From positions 592,117-656,116 of the forward strand of contig NZ_FOBB01000004.1 of assembly GCF_900109685.1 (NCBI RefSeq): a stretch of DNA of 64,000 nucleotides, given 5' to 3'. The stretch comes from Chitinophaga rupis. GTDB taxonomy: Bacteria > Bacteroidota > Bacteroidia > Chitinophagales > Chitinophagaceae. A model generated the notes under the pieces. The model had not been told where the DNA came from, searched no databases, and saw only the letters and a list, made by a program, of their open reading frames with translations. Made by a program: the position numbers and the translations under genes. Numbering within the stretch: position 1 is the first letter of the stretch; each line of letters opens with the position of its first letter. Positions 35,235 to 42,842 of this stretch are shown piece by piece.

Positions 35235-36767
35235 TTATACACTCATCTTAACATGATTAACTTTTTTCAGCAGGCTGCCGGCGCCTTCCTGTAACAGGGC
35301 GGAGAGCATGTTGGTAACTGCGGTGGCAAAACCTTTCAGCTCCGTAAGATCCGTACCCCACAGCGCGGTATTGCTTAATACAGTTCTTACCAGCACCGCA
35401 GGTTCCAGGCGTTTCCACTGGGCATGATACCAGCCTGCATGATCGTCTGTTATTGTATATACCTGGCCGTTTGCAGTGCCTTTGTAATCCCCTTCTGCCG
35501 TTTGCTCACTGCGCATGAACAGCAGGTAAGCAGCAAAGCCTAATGCCATCAGCTGCGGCGCTTCCTGCGTGCGGCTGTAATGGCGCAGCAATACGGGCAC
35601 ATTACGCATCTTCATTTTGGAGGTGTACTGCATGGTGATGCTGATCCACTGATGCGCGAGGTGCGGGTTACGGAAGCGGTCCAGCACACTATGTGCAAAT
35701 TGCGTGGCCGCAGCAGCAGTGATATAAATATCGGTGATAGCGGGTACCATTTCCTGTAACATGAGCGAGGCAATGGCAGCTTCCATATCCGCATCTTCCA
35801 TGGCCTGGCGTACAGTAGTAAAACCAGCCAGCACTGCCAACCCGCAGCTAAAAGTATGGGTACCGTTCAGGAGGCGCAGCTTCAGCTCCCGGAATATATT
35901 AATATCCGGCGCCAGTACAACACCGCTATCTGCTTCACTGAAGCTTAAACGTTGCTTTACTATTTCGCTGCCGGTTTCAATAGCCCATAAGCGGTAAACT
36001 TCCGACATGATCATGAGGTCATCTTTATAACCCAGCTTCTGCTGCATGGCTTCCTGCTCTTTTCCAGGTAATGCGCCAGGCACAATACGGTCTACCAGCG
36101 AGCTGCAGAAATAATTTGACTGCGCTACCCAGCTGATAAAGGCTTCCGGCAAACTATTACGGGTGGCCAGCTCCAGCACTATGTCCTTTAATTTTTTACC
36201 ATTGTCTACGATCAGCTCCGTGGGAATAATGACCATCCCTTTATCTGCTGCACCATTAAAATGCTGGTAACGATGGTACAGGAAGGCCAATAATTTACCC
36301 GGGAAAGAGGCTGGTGGCGCGGCATGCACATTATCATCGGTGAGGGTGATGCCTACTTCTGTGGTATTGGATATGATGACCTGCATATCCGGGTTTTCCG
36401 CGCATTGCAGGATGGCCGGCCATTCTGCGGCAGCGCTTAATACACGGCTGATGGATGCGTTCAGGATATTTTCTTCTACCTGCTGCCCCTGCTCAATACC
36501 ACGCACACAAAGCGTGTACAGGCCATCCTGCTCTGCAAAAGCATCGGTAGTACCCTTGCCGGTGGATTTTACGATCACCACCCGGCCGTTGAATATGCCG
36601 GCTTTATTAGCTTTGTCTATAAAATAATCCGGCAGGCCGCGTAACAGCACACCGGTACCAAACTGTAATACCTTTTCGGGTAGCTGTAAATGGGAGGCTT
36701 CCGGCAGCTGTAAAGCTGTATTGCTTTTTAGTGCTGATAATTGTTCTTTAGACAACTGTTTCATCAT
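35235..36767 (-). CDS. uxaB: Tagaturonate reductase (altronate oxidoreductase)
   Basis: A 510-residue member of the polyol-specific dehydrogenase family that reduces D-tagaturonate to D-altronate with NADH. The Rossmann start is VLQFGTGVLLRGLPDYFID, followed by GRVVIVKSTGKGTTDAFAEQ. Further family marks are VDNGKKLKDIVLEL, NYFCSSLVDRIVPG and LRLLNGTHTFSCGLAVLAGF. Fructuronate reductase (UxuB) is related, but length and pairing with GH28/GH105 pectinases favour UxaB. It is 105 nt downstream of GH105, across a repeat island, and 11 nt upstream of uxaC. Confidence 0.93.
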   Translation of the reverse strand: MMKQLSKEQLSALKSNTALQLPEASHLQLPEKVLQFGTGVLLRGLPDYFIDKANKAGIFNGRVVIVKSTGKGTTDAFAEQDGLYTLCVRGIEQGQQVEENILNASISRVLSAAAEWPAILQCAENPDMQVIISNTTEVGITLTDDNVHAAPPASFPGKLLAFLYHRYQHFNGAADKGMVIIPTELIVDNGKKLKDIVLELATRNSLPEAFISWVAQSNYFCSSLVDRIVPGALPGKEQEAMQQKLGYKDDLMIMSEVYRLWAIETGSEIVKQRLSFSEADSGVVLAPDINIFRELKLRLLNGTHTFSCGLAVLAGFTTVRQAMEDADMEAAIASLMLQEMVPAITDIYITAAAATQFAHSVLDRFRNPHLAHQWISITMQYTSKMKMRNVPVLLRHYSRTQEAPQLMALGFAAYLLFMRSEQTAEGDYKGTANGQVYTITDDHAGWYHAQWKRLEPAVLVRTVLSNTALWGTDLTELKGFATAVTNMLSALLQEGAGSLLKKVNHVKMSV

Positions 36768-36785
36768 GACAAATTTTTAAAGTCG

Positions 36786-36873
36786 ATGGTCCATGGTCCA
36801 TAGTCCATGGCCTTCTCCAGTATTACCTATTTTGCGTTATAAGCTATGGTCCATGGACTATGGACCATGGACT
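36786..36873. repeat. Heptamer inverted-repeat island, ATGGTCC type (copy C1)
   Basis: The left array (ATGGTCC, ATGGTCC, ATAGTCC, ATGG) is at 36786-36810. The right array (ATGGTCC, ATGGACT, ATGGACC, ATGGACT) is at about 36846-36873. The arms are near reverse complements around ~35 nt. The right array ends at the GH105 stop codon. It fills most of the gap between GH105 and uxaB and has the same layout as the A and B islands with an unrelated unit. Confidence 0.85.
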
Positions 36874-38765
36874 TATTTCGCCTGTTTAATCAACCAGTTC
36901 ACCAGGTCTGTAGCGGCCTGGTAATTTTCGTATTCCGGCGGCAGCTTTCTGCCATCCAGGTACTCATTGTAAAACCAGGGATCGCCTACGGCGAATACGG
37001 CGCCCTTACCCACCTTTGCCACTGACATCAGCACATGGTCCCCATCTTTATATACAGCCGTAGCAGGTGATTTCAGCGTCATGCTGCTCAGCTCTTTGAT
37101 ATATACTTTTTTGGTGTGCGCAAAAATGGGATGCCCGGCAGGGATCTGTAATGCGCCCTGCTCAAACTGCCGTCCCTGCACATGGTTACGGCTGTCCTCA
37201 TTAAAATGAATACCAAAACGTTCTGTTAACAGGTTGATATGCTGCAGTTCTGCATTGGCAGAATCATTTTCCATGATCACCAGCACACCGCCTGCTTTTA
37301 CCCAGTTGTACAGCTGCTCCGCATCCTGCGCCGTCATGTAATTAGGCTTTGCGGTTTCCTTTTGTGTATCCGGATCCACTATGACATAAATGTTGCTGTG
37401 CTGCAGGTTGGCGGTCGTAGGCGCTACAGATAAGGTATCCAGTGCTACGCCATAACGGTTAAATACATGGCCAAACAGGGAATAACCGTTGTTATCCTTT
37501 TCGTTCCATACGTAGTGCCAGCGCTGCATTTGACCGGCAGCATCCTTACGCCATTCGTTATTAAAGTACTGATCTAAAGTAACCCTAAGCCCTTTACCGG
37601 TGTTTAATGCGGGCAGCATTTCCATTTCATTGGCAGCCATAATATAAGCGCCTGCACCTTTGGGGTCATTGGTCACTACCTTTTCGCTGAGGTAATAGGC
37701 ATAGCTGCCATCGCGGTAGGGATTCCCGCCCAGGCCCGCTACGCTGCACACGCCTTCCAGGTTTACGCCGCCTGCTTCTGCCGGCTTAACGAACTGTTTC
37801 TGGATACCGGCAAAACCTTTTTGTGCTACTGCACGATAGGTAAGCGGTAGATATCCTTTTCTTACTCCTTTCTCCAATGCATATACGAACATGCAGGAGC
37901 CGGAGGCTTCCAGGTAATTACCTTTTTCCTTTGCCTTATCCATTACCTGGTACCAGCAGCCGGAAACAGGGTCCTGGTATTTCTTTACTGCAGCGGCATA
38001 GCGGTTCAGGATGGCAATAAGCGTATCCCTGCCTTTATGATCTGCAGGGAAATGGTCCAGCACATCTACCAGGGCCATACCATACCAGCCCATGGCCCGG
38101 TCCCAGAAGTTGGGCGAGCGGCCGGTAGTCTTATCGGCCCATTGCTGTTGCCGGGATTCATCCCAACCGTGGTACAGCAGGCCGGTACGATCATCGCGGG
38201 AATGTTTTTCCATCAGCACAAACTGGCGGGTAATATCATTGAAGGCAGTATCCTCATGAAAGAGGGCTGCATATTCTGCATAAAAAGGTTCACCCATATA
38301 CAGGCCGTCCAGCCACATCTGGTAAGGGTAACGCTGTTTGTGCCAGAAACCGCCGTCGTTAGTGCGGGGCTGGGTGCGCAGCTGCTCCCGCAGATGGTCT
38401 GCTGCTTTTTTATACTTCTCATGACCGGTAACCCTGTACAGCAAAAGTAACAATGTGCCGTTCTTTACATTATCTATGTTATAGTCCTGCGCTTTATAGG
38501 TACGTATGTTGCCCTGATCATCTATATAATGATCCATGCTTTGCTGCACATAGCTGAAGTACCTGGCATCGCCGGTATTTTGCCAAAGGCCGGCAATACC
38601 TTCCAGCACTACCCCGTGGTCGTAGGTCCAATTGGGGGGGCTGGATGCGGAATCTTTCCATTTACGCATCATGGTAGTGGCCATAGCTGCGGACTGCGCG
38701 TGAGCAACGGCGGCGCTGAGGGCCAGGGCCAGTATGGTAATGAATAATGCGTTTGTTTTCTGCAT
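36873..38765 (-). CDS. GH105 unsaturated rhamnogalacturonyl hydrolase fused to DUF4350 domain
   Basis: A 630-residue secreted protein (signal FITILALALSAAVAHAQ). Residues ~30-375 form the GH105 (alpha/alpha)6 barrel: NDGGFWHKQRYPYQMWLDGL (catalytic Asp in WLDG), YHGWDESRQQQWADKTTGRS and FWDRAMGWYGMALVDVL. It hydrates and removes the unsaturated uronate left by lyases. Residues ~410-625 look like a DUF4350 / ThuA-like Rossmann domain (IYVIVDPDTQKE, YNWVKAGGVLVIMEND, GKGAVFAVGDPWFYNEYLDG). It is 12 nt downstream of the acetylesterase-GH28 gene. The role of the extra domain is unknown. Confidence 0.9.
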   Translation of the reverse strand: MQKTNALFITILALALSAAVAHAQSAAMATTMMRKWKDSASSPPNWTYDHGVVLEGIAGLWQNTGDARYFSYVQQSMDHYIDDQGNIRTYKAQDYNIDNVKNGTLLLLLYRVTGHEKYKKAADHLREQLRTQPRTNDGGFWHKQRYPYQMWLDGLYMGEPFYAEYAALFHEDTAFNDITRQFVLMEKHSRDDRTGLLYHGWDESRQQQWADKTTGRSPNFWDRAMGWYGMALVDVLDHFPADHKGRDTLIAILNRYAAAVKKYQDPVSGCWYQVMDKAKEKGNYLEASGSCMFVYALEKGVRKGYLPLTYRAVAQKGFAGIQKQFVKPAEAGGVNLEGVCSVAGLGGNPYRDGSYAYYLSEKVVTNDPKGAGAYIMAANEMEMLPALNTGKGLRVTLDQYFNNEWRKDAAGQMQRWHYVWNEKDNNGYSLFGHVFNRYGVALDTLSVAPTTANLQHSNIYVIVDPDTQKETAKPNYMTAQDAEQLYNWVKAGGVLVIMENDSANAELQHINLLTERFGIHFNEDSRNHVQGRQFEQGALQIPAGHPIFAHTKKVYIKELSSMTLKSPATAVYKDGDHVLMSVAKVGKGAVFAVGDPWFYNEYLDGRKLPPEYENYQAATDLVNWLIKQAK

Positions 38766-38777
38766 GATCCTGTTTGC

Positions 38778-41114
38778 TTACTTTACCTGTAGTGCCTTGT
38801 TAGTGGCGCCTGCAGTGAATTGTGTACCTTCTTTTGATTTACGTATATCGGTGCCAGTTACCAGTATGTTGCTGCACTTTTCGCCCTGCAGGGTCATAAA
38901 CCGGTTAGCCTGGTCGTACCTGATGTTATTGAACGTAAGATCCTGGCTGCTGCGTACTGTGATCAGCGCGCCGGTATCTTTGATGAGCAGGTGCACATCA
39001 GACAGGTGTATATTTTTTGCTTCCATGCATTCGATCCCCTTCTTTGCGCTGATGGTCATATGATCCATGAAAATACCGGAGATAGGCATTTCCGGTAAAC
39101 CACGTATGAATACTGCTTTGGCGGCATTGTTACATACAATATTGCTGATATGAAAATCCCGGAACTGTGGCGTGGCTTCTGTTACAGGAAACACCTCTAC
39201 TTTGGGCGCTTCCCTTTTTTCGCCGGATAAGGGCACCGGGTCTACAGCTGCGTAGTACATATCAAACAAAATAGCTTCGCCGGGAATATCTTTCATCTTT
39301 ATATCTGAGATGTAAATTTTTTCTACTACACCGCCGCGGCCACGGGTGGTTTTAAAGCGCAGGCCAATATCCGTACCCATAAAAGTACAGTTGGATACAA
39401 ACAGGTTACGCGCTCCGCCTGACATTTCGCTGCCTATTACAAATCCGCCGTGGGCGTGGTATACTGTGCAATTATCTACAATGGTGTTTTCTGTTGGCTT
39501 GCCTCTTTTACGGCCCTGCTCATCACGCCCGGATTTAATGCAGATGCCATCATCCCCCACATCAAAAGTGCAGCCGGTGATACGTGCATAATTGCAGGAT
39601 TCCAGGTCTACCCCATCGCCATTCTGCGCGTACCAGGGATTTTTTGCATATACATTCCGTAACGTAATGTTCTCACATAACAGGGGATGCAGGCACCAGG
39701 CCGGCGAGTTCTGGAAGGTAACGCCTTCCAGCAGCACATTCTTACAGCTGCTGATGCTGATAAGGTTAGGCCGCAGAAAATCCTTTACATCTTCATAATC
39801 GCTGATCTTTTTACCGGGCATGATAACGCCTACCAGCTTCATTTTGGAAGCATTGTAATAGTTTCGGGAAGGGTACCAGCCGCTGCTGTCCTTACCTTCA
39901 CCGATCATACCGCCGGAAGCTACTAACTTCTTCCACTGTGTTTCCGTGAGCTTATCTTTTTTCACGGCGCGCCAGGCATCGCCGGCGCCATCAATAATGC
40001 CACTACCGGTAATGGCTATATTTTCCAGGTCAACCCCCGATACCGGCGCCTGGCAGCGTACGGCGCGTAATCCCTCATAGGTGGTTTCCACAAGGGGGTA
40101 TTGATCGTGACTGGCTGAGAACTGTAATACCGCGCCGGCTGCCAGATGCAGGTTCACATTGCTTTTGAGTACAATAGGGCCGGTGAGCCACATACCTTCC
40201 GGTATCAGCACTACTCCGCCGCCTTTACTGCTGCAGGTTGCTATCGTAGTATTAATGATCTGTGTGTTGAGTGTAATACCGTCTGCCTTTGCGCCTGCAT
40301 CTGCAATGTTAAGCGTATCACGGCGGAAGTGCGGTTCGTAGATCTCCGGCAGGTCAAAACGGTACTTGCCTTCAAAGGGTGTTTTGGCCAGGTATTGGGC
40401 CAGCGGTAAATGTTTTTCGGAGATCTCTTTTGCTACCAGGCTTGCAATGCAAGTGGCGCCATAGGTATTGAAATGCGTATTGTCTTCCACTCCCTGAGGC
40501 AGCGTGTTATAATGGCCTGCCGGTGTGGTCTTGAACATTTTTACTGAACCTTCGGGCCCCAGCTTTACCAGCAGCGCTTCGCTGCTTTTATGCAGATCTA
40601 TCAAAGGAACCTTATTAGCGGCGGCTACTTCCCTTACTACGCCGGGATAGTCGCCATGCTGATCTACAAACTTCCCATTCTCATCAAACTTACGGCGCAT
40701 TACCGGTGTAAGCAGAATGGGATTAGCGCCTTTAGCGCGGGCCTCCTGCACAAAGCGCAGCAGGTTCTCTTTGTAGGTAGTATGCGGAGCTGCATAACGG
40801 GTGCTGTCTGAGATCTTCTGATCATTATGGCCAAACTGGATCATGACATAATCGCCGGGCCTTAGCTGCGCCAGCACACTATCCCAGCGATGCTCATTAA
40901 TAAAACTTTTGGTGCTGCGGCCATTCACGGCATAGTTCTTTATCTCCACCCCTTTTTCAAAGAACAGCGGAAACAGCTGCCCCCAGCCTCTTTCAGGGTT
41001 ATCTATCAAAGGCTTATCGGCCATGGTGGAATCTCCTATCATGAATACACGAGGCGTTTGTGCGCTTTGCAGCCATCCGAATAACGACAACAGTAAGGTG
41101 ATATATAATTTCAT
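38778..41114 (-). CDS. Rhamnogalacturonan acetylesterase fused to GH28 polygalacturonase
   Basis: A secreted two-enzyme protein of about 778 residues; the start at 41114 (MKLYITLLLSLFGWLQSAQT) gives a clean signal peptide. Residues ~22-250 are an SGNH esterase: VFMIGDSTMADK (Ser29), YAVNGRSTKSF, MIQFGHNDQK and the catalytic DNTHFNTYGA. Residues ~270-770 are a right-handed beta-helix of GH28: NIAITGSGIIDGAGDAW, NGDGVDLESCNYARITGCTF, VGDDGICIKSG and HGGFVIGSEMSGG, with the catalytic Asp residues kept. Together it would deacetylate and cut pectic backbone. It heads a four-gene operon (this gene, GH105, uxaB, uxaC). Confidence 0.92.
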   Translation of the reverse strand: MKLYITLLLSLFGWLQSAQTPRVFMIGDSTMADKPLIDNPERGWGQLFPLFFEKGVEIKNYAVNGRSTKSFINEHRWDSVLAQLRPGDYVMIQFGHNDQKISDSTRYAAPHTTYKENLLRFVQEARAKGANPILLTPVMRRKFDENGKFVDQHGDYPGVVREVAAANKVPLIDLHKSSEALLVKLGPEGSVKMFKTTPAGHYNTLPQGVEDNTHFNTYGATCIASLVAKEISEKHLPLAQYLAKTPFEGKYRFDLPEIYEPHFRRDTLNIADAGAKADGITLNTQIINTTIATCSSKGGGVVLIPEGMWLTGPIVLKSNVNLHLAAGAVLQFSASHDQYPLVETTYEGLRAVRCQAPVSGVDLENIAITGSGIIDGAGDAWRAVKKDKLTETQWKKLVASGGMIGEGKDSSGWYPSRNYYNASKMKLVGVIMPGKKISDYEDVKDFLRPNLISISSCKNVLLEGVTFQNSPAWCLHPLLCENITLRNVYAKNPWYAQNGDGVDLESCNYARITGCTFDVGDDGICIKSGRDEQGRKRGKPTENTIVDNCTVYHAHGGFVIGSEMSGGARNLFVSNCTFMGTDIGLRFKTTRGRGGVVEKIYISDIKMKDIPGEAILFDMYYAAVDPVPLSGEKREAPKVEVFPVTEATPQFRDFHISNIVCNNAAKAVFIRGLPEMPISGIFMDHMTISAKKGIECMEAKNIHLSDVHLLIKDTGALITVRSSQDLTFNNIRYDQANRFMTLQGEKCSNILVTGTDIRKSKEGTQFTAGATNKALQVK

Positions 41115-41564
41115 TAACTCAATTGCTTTAGGCAAAATCAGCGGTGCTAAATACTTCCGGGATGCCCTCTACTTTAAGGCGCCCGCGTGGGTGATTATCA
41201 GCAGTCGGTTTGCGGTGATTTATTCATAACGTTAGTAAGCATGTGCATGGAAAATACCGGACAGCGGTGCGTATAATGTAGATATGCAAAGTTAACACTG
41301 TGGCTAACATGCGGCCGGTATCCGATTTAACAATTGTACAGCTATATTCAGTAATACAAAAGCATTTAGGATGATTTTTTTACGCAAACGTTGCCGGGAA
41401 CGATGCAGGGGGCGTTAAGCTGAAAGGGGAAAGCAGAAAGCATAAAGCTGCTTATGTTTTGAATATGTGCTGCCGTAACAAATGCTAAATAATTAATATT
41501 CATAATACACGCTAATTATTCACTATTAAAACCTGTTAAAAAACCTTATTTTTACTGATCCGTT
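41115..41564. promoter_or_regulatory. Divergent control region of pectin operon and LacI gene
   Basis: A 450-nt gap between the divergent GH28 and LacI genes. It holds a TAACGTTA palindrome at 41227-41234 with the CG centre expected of LacI-type sites. It also holds CGGGAACGAT at 41395-41404 next to GCAAACGTTGCC; the first word also occurs in the operator before susC. A left-arm-only AAAGC heptamer array (copy B4) lies at 41417-41451, followed by TATGTTTTG. The ~110 nt before the LacI ATG are AT-rich and probably its promoter. None of the sites is proven. Confidence 0.5.
41417..41461. repeat. Half heptamer island, AAAGCNN type (copy B4)
   Basis: Five 7-nt units (AAGCTGA, AAGGGGA, AAGCAGA, AAGCATA, AAGCTGC) at 41417-41451 followed by TATGTTTTG. 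Unlike the other copies, no facing array is found downstream, so this appears to be a truncated or solo copy. It lies ~100 nt upstream of the LacI start. Confidence 0.75.
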
Positions 41565-42578
41565 ATGAAATTTGCAGCAGCCACTATAAAGGATATTGCC
41601 AAAGCTTTGGGTCTGTCTACCTCCACGGTTTCCCGTGCCTTGCGTGACAGCCACGAGATCAGTACAGAAACCAAACAGCTGGTGCTGGAATATGCCACCC
41701 GTATCAACTACCATCCCAATCCCATAGCCCTGAGCCTGAAAGAGAAAAGGAGCCGCTCCATCGGGGTGATCGTGGCGGAGATTGCCAACAGCTTTTTTTC
41801 GCAGGCTATTAACGGGATTGAATCTGTAGCGAATGATAAGGGATATAATGTGATCATCTCCCAAAGCCATGAATCATACGACAAGGAGGTAATGACCCTT
41901 CAGTACCTGTCATCCCGCTCTATTGACGGTCTGCTGATCTCTGTATCTACCGCCACCAAAGACCTGCAGCACCTGAAAGCCCTGCATGAGCGGGGATTTC
42001 CTATTGTATTCTTTGACCGTATTGTGGAAGATATTAATACGCATAAGGTAATGGTGGATAATTTCCGCGGCGCCTATGATGCTACCATGCACCTGATAAA
42101 ACAGGGGTATAACAATATTGCCACCATCACCAATTCAGAAAACCTTTCCATTACCCGCGAAAGAGTGGCCGGATATGTGGAAGCGCTGGCGCAAAAGCAT
42201 ATAAAGCCGCGTAAACAGCTGATCAAATATTGCTTTCATGGCGGCATGATGCTGTCTGAAGTAGAGGAAGCCATTACACAGCTTCTGAAGGTGCGCCCCC
42301 GGCCCGATGCTATTTTTACCGGTTCTGATAAACTAACTACCGGCACCATGCGTGTGCTGAAAAGAAAAGGGATCCGCATTCCCGAAGATATAGCCGTAGT
42401 AGGCTTTTCCAACTCTGATCTTATAGAGCTCTTAGATCCGCCTCTGACCGTTGTACGGCAGCCTGCCTTTGAAATGGGACAGGTAGCTACTGAGCTGCTG
42501 TTGCAGCTTATAGAAAGCAAACGGCCGGTGAAAGATTTTGAGAGAAGGATATTGGCTACAAGCTTGATTGTTAGCTGA
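41565..42578 (+). CDS. LacI-family regulator, probable pectin/uronate repressor
   Basis: A 337-residue LacI/GalR protein. The HTH is at residues ~7-27 (IKDIAKALGLSTSTVSRALR). The hinge is YATRINYHPNPIALSLKEKR, and the core runs from IGVIVAEIANSFFSQAINGI to VVRQPAFEMGQVATELLLQL. It is divergent from the pectin operon, the usual place for its regulator. It resembles the other LacI protein of the window in length and in SFFSQAI/DFFSQAI. Its TGA stop is formed by the first unit of repeat island B5 (AGCTGAA). Confidence 0.9.
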   Translation: MKFAAATIKDIAKALGLSTSTVSRALRDSHEISTETKQLVLEYATRINYHPNPIALSLKEKRSRSIGVIVAEIANSFFSQAINGIESVANDKGYNVIISQSHESYDKEVMTLQYLSSRSIDGLLISVSTATKDLQHLKALHERGFPIVFFDRIVEDINTHKVMVDNFRGAYDATMHLIKQGYNNIATITNSENLSITRERVAGYVEALAQKHIKPRKQLIKYCFHGGMMLSEVEEAITQLLKVRPRPDAIFTGSDKLTTGTMRVLKRKGIRIPEDIAVVGFSNSDLIELLDPPLTVVRQPAFEMGQVATELLLQLIESKRPVKDFERRILATSLIVS

Positions 42579-42842
42579 AAGCGCAAAGCAGAAAGCATAA
42601 AGCACAAAGCACAAAGCCGAAAGGATAAAGCATAAAGCTCCTTATGTTTTGTTGACAATGTTTTGCTAAGGGCTTGGCTTTTAACAACTTTACAACTATT
42701 GGCCTGGCTTACTGCATTACGTTATACTTCCGGCTTTTTGCTTTCTGCTTTATCCTTTCAGTTTTTACAGCTACTGGCCTGGCTTACTGCATTACGTTAT
42801 ACTTCCAGCTTTTTGCTTTTTGCTTTCCGCTTTCTGCTCCCT
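42573..42842. repeat. Heptamer inverted-repeat island, AAAGCNN type (copy B5) with 75-nt duplication
   Basis: The left array of nine units (AGCTGAA, AGCGCAA, AGCAGAA, AGCATAA, AGCACAA twice, AGCCGAA, AGGATAA, AGCATAA) is at 42573-42635, followed by TATGTTTTG at 42643. The right array (GCTTTTT, GCTTTTT, GCTTTCC, GCTTTCT, GCTCCCT) is at 42808-42842. A stretch of about 64 nt ending in a partial right array occurs twice with a 75-nt offset (about 42689-42752 and 42764-42827, including 30 identical bases at 42701 and 42776). The element fills the gap between two convergent genes and reaches both stop codons. Confidence 0.88.

Noticed and set aside
42573..42842. CRISPR-like appearance of regularly spaced short repeats
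   Set aside because: Units are 7 nt and contiguous, there are no unique 30-nt spacers, and no cas genes are present.
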